DNA from: Paracoccaceae bacterium
GTDB taxonomy: Bacteria > Pseudomonadota > Alphaproteobacteria > Rhodobacterales > Rhodobacteraceae
Assembly: GCA_902632125.1 (NCBI GenBank)
Contig: CACPBQ010000001.1
Span: 62,001-126,000, forward strand
DNA: 64,000 nucleotides
Reading direction: 5' to 3'
Numbering within the stretch: position 1 is the first letter of the stretch; each line of letters begins with the position of its first letter. Made by a program: the position numbers and the translations under genes. This document shows positions 57,976 to 64,000 of the stretch, piece by piece. Under the pieces are notes generated by a model. It was not told the origin of the DNA. It did not search any database and worked only from the letters and a program-made list of their open reading frames with translations.

Positions 57976-59922
57976 ATGGCAGATAGAATCCAACTAAACC
58001 AAAAAAGTTATGCCAAACTTTCCAGGCGAGGCGTAATTCTTGGTAGTTTACAGACTGCTTTCATAGCCACCTTGGCTTTTAGAATGCGAAAATTGCAAGT
58101 GGAGGATGCAAGTAATTATCGATTACTGGCAGATGAGAACCGAATTAACATAAGATTAATTGCTCCTTCCAGGGGGGAAGTCTATGACCGCAACGGTAAG
58201 ATAATTGCGCGAAATGAACAAAGTTTCAGAATTACGATTGTGAAAGAAGACGCAGGAGATATCGAACAAGCATTGTTCTCTTTAAGCAACTTAATAAAAA
58301 TATCCCAAAGCGATGCAAAGAGAATAATTGAAGAAACCAAAAGAAGTGCCCCCTTTTTGCCAGTCACAGTACGAGATCAACTTAGTTTTGACGAAATAGC
58401 TAGAATTGCAGCGAATACTCCTAATTTACCAGGAGTATCTGTCGAACAGGGATTATCGAGGGTGTACCCTTCATTTGAAAGTTATGCTCACGTTGTAGGA
58501 TATGTTGGGCCAGTGAGCGATAGTGATCTTCAAGGAGGTAACGAAACCAATCCACTTCTAAAAATTCCTCGATTTCAAGTTGGTAAGGTTGGTGTCGAAA
58601 AACATTATGAAGATATTTTGAGGGGTAGTGCGGGTGTAATGAAAGTAGAGGTTAATGCACTAGGCCGCGTCATGAGAAACCTTAGTAGAAAAGAGGGAAA
58701 ACCAGGGAATAATATCCAACTAACTGTTGATACTGCATTACAATCTTACATTCAAGCTAGGTTAGGTTCAGAAAGTGCCTCCGCTGTTGTTATAAATTGT
58801 AAAAATGGTGAAATTCTTGCTATTGCTTCATCTCCAAGCTATGACCCAAATAAATTTGTTAAGGGCATTTCATATTCGGATTTCAATGAACTTAGGGATA
58901 ACGAATTAAGGCCTTTGGCTTCAAAAACTGTTCAAGATGCCTATCCACCAGGATCAACCTTTAAAATTGTTACTGCCCTTTCAGCTTTAGAAGCAAACAT
59001 AATTGGGCCAAAAGATACTTTTACTTGTAGTGGAAAAATGGAAATTTCTAATAGGTTTTTTCACTGTTGGAAAAACAGTGGCCATGGAACGATGAACCTT
59101 GAAAAATCTCTTAGTGAAAGCTGTGATGTCTATTTCTATGAATTAGCTCTCAAAGTTGGAATTGAACAAATTAACAAAATGGCAACTAAACTGGGGTTGG
59201 GAGTAAAACATGATGTTCCAATGTCTGCAATTACAAAAGGTCTAATGCCTAGCCGGGAATGGAAGCTAAATTACAGGAAGCAAGAATGGTTAGTCGGAGA
59301 TACTGTCAATGCATCAATTGGGCAAGGTTATGTCCTTTCTTCTCCACTTCAATTAGCTGTTATGGCTGCTCGTTTGGCAAGTGGTAAAAAAGTCAACCCG
59401 ATATTAACTAAGTCAATAAATGGACAAAATGTTCACAATCTTTCAAATATTGAAGATTTGGATATAGACAAGTCGTATCTTAAAATTATTAGAAAAGCAC
59501 TTTTCGAGGCTAGTAATGACAGGAGGGGTACAGCCTATGGATCTCGCGTCATCGATAATACGTATCGAATGGCAGGTAAAACTGGCACCAGTCAGGTGAG
59601 GAATATAACAGACGCGGAGCGAGAAAATGGCGTTACTAAAAACGAGGATTTACCTTGGAAAAGAAGAGATCATGGGCTCTTCATCAATTTTGCGCCATAT
59701 AATAAACCAGAAATAGCCGTTGCAGTAGTCGTAGAACATGGCGGAGCTGGCTCAAAATCCGCGGCTCCCATTGCTCGTGACATTACCTTGCAAGCACTTT
59801 TTAAAGGAAACCCACCTTTAGAAGTTTATCCTGCTAAAGATCGATCAGCAGTCTTTGAACGACAAAATAAACTTGGCGAAGTTTTAAAAGAATTAGAGAT
59901 ATTTAGAGAAAATAAAGTATGA
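57976..59922 (+). CDS. mrdA: Penicillin-binding protein 2 (class B transpeptidase)
   Basis: Elongasome transpeptidase that partners RodA. The 648-residue protein has an N-terminal membrane span near residues 20-35, a dimerisation domain (RLIAPSRGEVYDRNGKIIAR) and the transpeptidase domain with SxxK in YPPGSTFKIVTAL, SxC in LSESCDVYFYELA and KTG in AGKTGTSQV. I use the ATG; a TTG six bases upstream (57970) abuts the mreD stop and is possible. The stop overlaps rodA by four bases (ATGA). Confidence 0.96.
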   Translation: MADRIQLNQKSYAKLSRRGVILGSLQTAFIATLAFRMRKLQVEDASNYRLLADENRINIRLIAPSRGEVYDRNGKIIARNEQSFRITIVKEDAGDIEQALFSLSNLIKISQSDAKRIIEETKRSAPFLPVTVRDQLSFDEIARIAANTPNLPGVSVEQGLSRVYPSFESYAHVVGYVGPVSDSDLQGGNETNPLLKIPRFQVGKVGVEKHYEDILRGSAGVMKVEVNALGRVMRNLSRKEGKPGNNIQLTVDTALQSYIQARLGSESASAVVINCKNGEILAIASSPSYDPNKFVKGISYSDFNELRDNELRPLASKTVQDAYPPGSTFKIVTALSALEANIIGPKDTFTCSGKMEISNRFFHCWKNSGHGTMNLEKSLSESCDVYFYELALKVGIEQINKMATKLGLGVKHDVPMSAITKGLMPSREWKLNYRKQEWLVGDTVNASIGQGYVLSSPLQLAVMAARLASGKKVNPILTKSINGQNVHNLSNIEDLDIDKSYLKIIRKALFEASNDRRGTAYGSRVIDNTYRMAGKTGTSQVRNITDAERENGVTKNEDLPWKRRDHGLFINFAPYNKPEIAVAVVVEHGGAGSKSAAPIARDITLQALFKGNPPLEVYPAKDRSAVFERQNKLGEVLKELEIFRENKV

Positions 59923-61067
59923 CTTATCTCGAATATAAAGTCAGGGCTGTTCCAAGAGGTTTTAAAAAACTATTTTATTTGAATTGGCCAATAATTTTGC
60001 TCCTTTGTGCAGCAACTGCAATAGGCGTTATTATGTTGACTTCCATAGCTGGTATTAGTTGGGATCCATGGGCTTCTGCACAGCTTAAACGCTTTTTCGT
60101 GGGATTTATTCTAATGATTAGCATTGCAATGGTGCCAATTTGGTTTTGGAAAAGTATGTCTGTGTTGGCTTATATTACCTCGTTAGGACTTTTAGTTCTT
60201 GTAGAATTTTTTGGCTCAACTGGTATGGGTGCGCAAAGATGGTTGGATTTAGGTTTCATTACCTTACAGCCTTCTGAAATGGCCAAAATTACGTTGATAA
60301 TGGTATTAGCTTTTTATTACGATTGGTTGCCAGACCAGAATGTTTCGAAACCACAATGGATAATAGCACCACTAGCACTAATTTTTTTACCGTTTTTTCT
60401 TGTCCTTCAACAGCCCGACTTAGGAACTGCTTTACTAATTGTTTTAGGCGGAGGTGCTATGATGTTTTTAGCTGGAATTCACTGGGGATATTTCGGGGCA
60501 GCTCTATCTTTAAGTGTGGGCGGAGCTTTAATCATTTTACAAAGTCGTGGCAAAGATTGGCAGCTTTTAAATGATTATCAATATCGCCGAATTGATACAT
60601 TTATTGATCCATCGTCTGATCCATTAGGAGCAGGATACCATATTACACAATCGAAAATAGCACTCGGTTCTGGCGGTTGGACAGGCAGAGGTTTCGGACA
60701 GGGAACTCAATCTAGGTTAAATTTCCTGCCGGAAAAACACACTGATTTTATTTTTACGACACTAGCAGAAGAATTCGGCTTTATTGGTGGAATTTCTCTA
60801 TTGGCAATTTATGCCCTTATCGTCGCATTTTCTATTATTGCGGCTATCAGTAATAAGGATCGCTTCTCATCATTACTTATTTATGGTGTAACGGTAACTT
60901 TTTTTCTTTATTTCGCTGTGAATATGGCAATGGTAATGGGCTTAGCTCCAGTTGTAGGGGTGCCCCTGCCTTTAGTTAGCTATGGTGGTTCGTCTTTATT
61001 GGTACTTATGGCAGCCTTTGGACTATTGCAGTCAGCACACGTGCATAAACCCCGAGGGGTGATATGA
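59919..61067 (+). CDS. rodA: Rod-shape glycosyltransferase RodA (SEDS family)
   Basis: SEDS-family peptidoglycan polymerase of the elongasome, 382 residues, about ten membrane spans. Signatures: TGMGAQRWLDLGFITLQPSE, LVLQQPDLGTALLIV, the IDPSSDPLGAGYHITQSKIA and GGWTGRGFGQGTQS loop, LPEKHTDFIFTTLAEEFGF with conserved acidic residue, and PLPLVSYGGSSLLVLM near the C terminus. Start and end both overlap neighbours by four bases. Confidence 0.97.
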   Translation: MTYLEYKVRAVPRGFKKLFYLNWPIILLLCAATAIGVIMLTSIAGISWDPWASAQLKRFFVGFILMISIAMVPIWFWKSMSVLAYITSLGLLVLVEFFGSTGMGAQRWLDLGFITLQPSEMAKITLIMVLAFYYDWLPDQNVSKPQWIIAPLALIFLPFFLVLQQPDLGTALLIVLGGGAMMFLAGIHWGYFGAALSLSVGGALIILQSRGKDWQLLNDYQYRRIDTFIDPSSDPLGAGYHITQSKIALGSGGWTGRGFGQGTQSRLNFLPEKHTDFIFTTLAEEFGFIGGISLLAIYALIVAFSIIAAISNKDRFSSLLIYGVTVTFFLYFAVNMAMVMGLAPVVGVPLPLVSYGGSSLLVLMAAFGLLQSAHVHKPRGVI

Positions 61068-61996
61068 TAAATATTTTATTCGCAGCAGTCACAGAAAGGT
61101 GGGATCAATACCAAAAACCTCTAAGAAAGGAACTAGATTTAACAGGACTTGAATATAAATTATCCAAAAAGTTACCTCCGTCAAAAGTAGACTACATCAT
61201 TTATGCTCCCAATAGTTCAATAAAAGATTTCTCAGTTTTTACAAATCTTAAAGCAGTTTTAAATTTGTGGGCAGGAGTCGAGGATGTCGTTAAAAACAAA
61301 ACTTTAAAAGTGCCATTAGCTAGGATGGTTGATAAAGGCCTGACCCAAGGTATGAAAGAATGGGTTTTAGGCCATGTCTTGCGATATCACCTGAATATTG
61401 ACTTACATATTTTTGGACAAGATGGCCATTGGCGAGATTGGTCCGCACCCCCACTCGCAAGTAACCGAACTGTAACTATTTTAGGCTTGGGCGCGCTTGG
61501 AGCCGAATGTGCAAATACCTTGGCGGAGATTGGGTTCAAAGTGCGTGGATGGAGTTTAAGTAAAAAAGAAATTAATAGTGTTAAGTGTTACCATGGTTTT
61601 AAAGAACTAGAAAATTCGTTAGTCGAATCTGAAATAGTTGTCTTACTTTTACCAGCCACTGCCAATACAGAAAATATTATCAATACAAAAACTATCTCGC
61701 ATTTATCAGATAAAGCTATAATAATTAATCCAGGTAGAGGTACATTAATTGATGAAAAAGCACTCCTTAAAAGCTTAGACGAGGGAAAACTTGCGCATGC
61801 TACTCTAGATGTATTTCGGGAAGAACCTTTACCTGCAGACCATCAATTTTGGCAGCATCCAAAAATAACTGTTACGCCTCATATAGCGAGTGAAACTAGA
61901 CCAAGAACTGCCTCTCAAGTAATTGCGACTAATATAGACAGGTTTGAAAAAGGGAAACCATTGCTTTATCAAGTAAATATAAATGCTGGATACTAA
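61064..61996 (+). CDS. ghrA: Glyoxylate/hydroxypyruvate reductase A-type 2-hydroxyacid dehydrogenase
   Basis: NAD(P)H-dependent reductase of glyoxylate and hydroxypyruvate by family (GhrA-like), 310 residues. Dinucleotide fold ILGLGALGAECANTLAEIGF, INPGRGTLIDEKALLKSLD with catalytic Arg, FREEPLPADHQFW with Glu, and TPHIASETRPRTAS with the catalytic His. It is coupled to rodA by a four-base overlap, an odd partner for cell-wall genes. Convergent with fdsA, 12 bases apart. Confidence 0.88.
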   Translation: MINILFAAVTERWDQYQKPLRKELDLTGLEYKLSKKLPPSKVDYIIYAPNSSIKDFSVFTNLKAVLNLWAGVEDVVKNKTLKVPLARMVDKGLTQGMKEWVLGHVLRYHLNIDLHIFGQDGHWRDWSAPPLASNRTVTILGLGALGAECANTLAEIGFKVRGWSLSKKEINSVKCYHGFKELENSLVESEIVVLLLPATANTENIINTKTISHLSDKAIIINPGRGTLIDEKALLKSLDEGKLAHATLDVFREEPLPADHQFWQHPKITVTPHIASETRPRTASQVIATNIDRFEKGKPLLYQVNINAGY

Positions 61997-62008
61997 CGTC
62001 CGAAAATT

Positions 62009-64000
62009 TTAGGCCTTATTAGCTTTTACTGCGCTAAATTTGAACTCAGGAATTTTCCCATATGGATCCAATGCGGAGTTAGTTAAAATATTTGCCGCTG
62101 CTTCTACGTATGCGAAGGGAAGAAAGACCATATCTTCAGAAACTGCCCGATCCATTCGAGCCATCACTACAATACTTCCGCGTTTTGTAGTTAAACGAAC
62201 GTGACCACCAGGCTCAATACCTAATTTTCGCAAAGTTTTAGGGTGCATTGAACAATTAGCCTCAGGTTCGACAGCATCTAGTACACTAGCTCTTCGTGTC
62301 ATCGAACCAGTATGCCAATGCTCCAACTGACGACCGGTAGTAAGTATCATAGGAAACTCGGAGTCAGGCACATCATCGGGAGCAATAATACTAGCAGGAG
62401 TAAAACGTGCACGACCGTTTTGCCGGGGAAATCCAGTCCCAAAAACAATTGCTTGACCTGGATCATCTTCTGAGAGGGAAGGATAGGTAACCGCATTTTC
62501 ACTTTCCAGCCGCTCCCACGTGATATTATCGAGAGACCGCATATTGAGTTTCATTTCGGCAAAGACGTCAGATGGACATTCATAACCCCAATCGAGACCC
62601 ATTCTTTTTGCTAGCTGCACTTCAACCCACCAATCTTCTTTTGCATCACCAGGTGCAGGAACAGCTTTACGACCCATTTGAACCTGGCGGTTTGTATTAG
62701 TAACAGTCCCACTTTTTTCAGCAAAAGCACTTGCGGGGAGTATAACATCTGCATAATTTGCAGTTTCCGTAAGAAAGATGTCCTGGACTACTAAATGTTT
62801 GAGTTTAGATAGAGCATCACGTGCATGCTCAACATCGGGGTCGGACATCGCCGGATTCTCACCTAGAATATACATTCCTTGGATCGATCCATGATGAACT
62901 GCATCCATTATCTCAGTAACTGTTAGTCCTCTCTGTGATGAGAAGTCTCCCGAGTTCCAAACTTCCGTAAAAGCATTACGAACGCCGTCATCAGTTACCG
63001 TTTGATAGTCAGGCAAAAACATTGGGATCAATCCAGCGTCAGAGGCACCTTGCACATTGTTTTGTCCCCTCAGCGGATGAAGACCGGTCCCCGGGCGGCC
63101 AACCTGTCCAGTCATTAAAGCGAGGGAAATCAGGCATCTGCTATTATCTGTGCCGTGAACATGCTGGGACACACCCATACCCCAGAAAATCATTCCCGCT
63201 TTCGCCCCTGCAAACGTTCTAGCAACATCACGCAATACATCAGGTTTTATTCCACAAATTTCTGCCATTTTTTCAGGTGAGAAATCCTTTAGATGCTCTT
63301 TTTCAGCATCCCAGTTTTCAGTATAGGCTTCTATGTACTGCCTATCATAAAGTTTTTCTTCGACAATAACATTCATTATTGCGTTGAGCATCGATACATC
63401 AGCCCCAGGTCGAAATTGGAGCATATGGGAAGCATGGCGTTTAAGTGCTTGTCCACGTGGATCCATCACAATGAGTTTGCCGCCCCTTTTAGTAAATTGC
63501 TTGAAGTAGGTGGCTGCGACCGGATGATTTTCTATAGGGTTAGCGCCAATTACGATTGCTACATCTGCATTTTCAATTTCATTGAAGGTTGCAGTGACTG
63601 CTGCTGAACCAACATTCTCCATCAGAGCTGCAACTGATGATGCGTGACAAAGTCTGGTGCAATGATCAACATTGTTATGTCCAAACCCCTGGCGAATAAA
63701 TTTTTGAAAAAGATAGGCCTCTTCATTGGTACACTTTGCGCTACCAAATCCTGCAACAGATGCACCGCCTATACTTTCTTTTAGAGTCTTAAAGCCACCG
63801 GCAGCAAAATCTAATGCTTCATCCCAAGTAACTTCACGGAAAAATTCCTGCCAGTTCGAAGGATCAACATTCAAACCTTTCGGAGGAGCGCCACTCCTTC
63901 TGATCAAAGGTTTTGTAAGGCGATGATTGTGATGAATGTAGTCAAAGCCAAAGCGTCCTTTGACACATAATCTCCCTTCATTTGCTGGACCATTAATACC
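62009..64000 (-). CDS. fdsA: NAD-dependent formate dehydrogenase alpha subunit, N-terminal part beyond window
   Basis: Molybdenum-containing catalytic subunit oxidising formate to CO2. The frame stays open through base 64000 (NEGRLCVKGRFGFDY and beyond), so about 663 C-terminal residues are visible of a usual 900-plus. The Mo-ligand Cys (cysteine, not selenocysteine) is in NNVDHCTRLCHASSV; other FdsA/FdhF blocks are NPIENHPVAATYF, GMGVSQHVHGTDN, PLRGQNNVQGASD and TTGRQLEHWHTGSM. The N-terminal Fe-S domain lies upstream. No fdsC or fdsD follows the stop. Confidence 0.95.
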   Translation of the reverse strand, partial: GINGPANEGRLCVKGRFGFDYIHHNHRLTKPLIRRSGAPPKGLNVDPSNWQEFFREVTWDEALDFAAGGFKTLKESIGGASVAGFGSAKCTNEEAYLFQKFIRQGFGHNNVDHCTRLCHASSVAALMENVGSAAVTATFNEIENADVAIVIGANPIENHPVAATYFKQFTKRGGKLIVMDPRGQALKRHASHMLQFRPGADVSMLNAIMNVIVEEKLYDRQYIEAYTENWDAEKEHLKDFSPEKMAEICGIKPDVLRDVARTFAGAKAGMIFWGMGVSQHVHGTDNSRCLISLALMTGQVGRPGTGLHPLRGQNNVQGASDAGLIPMFLPDYQTVTDDGVRNAFTEVWNSGDFSSQRGLTVTEIMDAVHHGSIQGMYILGENPAMSDPDVEHARDALSKLKHLVVQDIFLTETANYADVILPASAFAEKSGTVTNTNRQVQMGRKAVPAPGDAKEDWWVEVQLAKRMGLDWGYECPSDVFAEMKLNMRSLDNITWERLESENAVTYPSLSEDDPGQAIVFGTGFPRQNGRARFTPASIIAPDDVPDSEFPMILTTGRQLEHWHTGSMTRRASVLDAVEPEANCSMHPKTLRKLGIEPGGHVRLTTKRGSIVVMARMDRAVSEDMVFLPFAYVEAAANILTNSALDPYGKIPEFKFSAVKANKA

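Overview
The window is an ordinary, densely packed, AT-rich stretch of alphaproteobacterial chromosome (about 60 protein genes; G+C looks like the high thirties by eye). Protein sequences and gene neighbourhoods point to a low-G+C marine member of the Rhodobacterales (roseobacter-like). The signs are the accD-folC pair, rsmB-heparinase-purH-lspA order, tandem deformylase paralogues before fmt, an SDHAF4-like DUF1674 gene, a DUF482-type acetyltransferase beside RidA, an FdsA-type formate dehydrogenase, and a LexA box of the alphaproteobacterial GTTC-N7-GTTC type. I see no rRNA, tRNA, CRISPR array, insertion sequence, prophage or integrated element. The taxonomic call is inference from sequence memory, not from a search.

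Layout. 1-3000: the 3' part of prs faces a minus-strand nitrogen operon, glnK-amtB, followed by an unrecognised 54-residue membrane protein gene. 3000-9300: a class A penicillin-binding protein, mlaA-mlaC (outer-membrane lipid asymmetry), RidA, a DUF482 acetyltransferase, pterin carbinolamine dehydratase and a peroxiredoxin. 9300-17500: a ferredoxin-reductase-like flavoprotein with rsmD, map and sfsA, then a plus-strand run (CinA-like, GNAT, AhpD-like, OmpA-like), a repeat-bearing lipoprotein and a CPBP protease. 17600-21100: accD-folC facing zapE. 21100-26600: minus-strand metabolic genes including S-formylglutathione hydrolase and glutathione-dependent formaldehyde dehydrogenase. 26900-28600: an SOS-type imuB under a LexA box. 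28600-36250: the minus-strand run def-def2-fmt, rsmB, heparinase, purH, lspA and a small lipoprotein, with DUF1674 wedged in on the other strand. 36300-47700: a MalY-type lyase, an MltB-like transglycosylase, smc, gabD, truB and rpsO. 47900-50090: pnp with a structured leader and a strong terminator. 50100-55220: ketopantoate-reductase-like, acyl-CoA-ligase and dimethylglycine-dehydrogenase-like genes. 55470-62000: the rod-shape operon mreBCD-mrdA-rodA with a hydroxyacid dehydrogenase attached. The window ends inside fdsA.

How the parts fit. Cell-envelope growth is strongly represented (PBP1, mreBCD-mrdA-rodA, MltB, Mla, lspA, OmpA). A dispersed one-carbon route is visible: a demethylating-type flavoprotein/GcvT protein, then formaldehyde to S-hydroxymethylglutathione (AdhC), S-formylglutathione (FghA), formate and CO2 (FdsA). 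Translation initiation and maturation genes (fmt, def, map, truB, rsmB, rsmD, rpsO) are scattered along the window.

Nothing here is a clear novel multi-gene system. The items most worth a second look are the catalytically degenerate deformylase paralogue, the LexA-controlled imuB separated from imuA and dnaE2, the small membrane protein behind amtB, the 60-residue lipoprotein in the position where relatives carry BamF/DUF3035, and the lipoprotein with a 29-residue tandem repeat.
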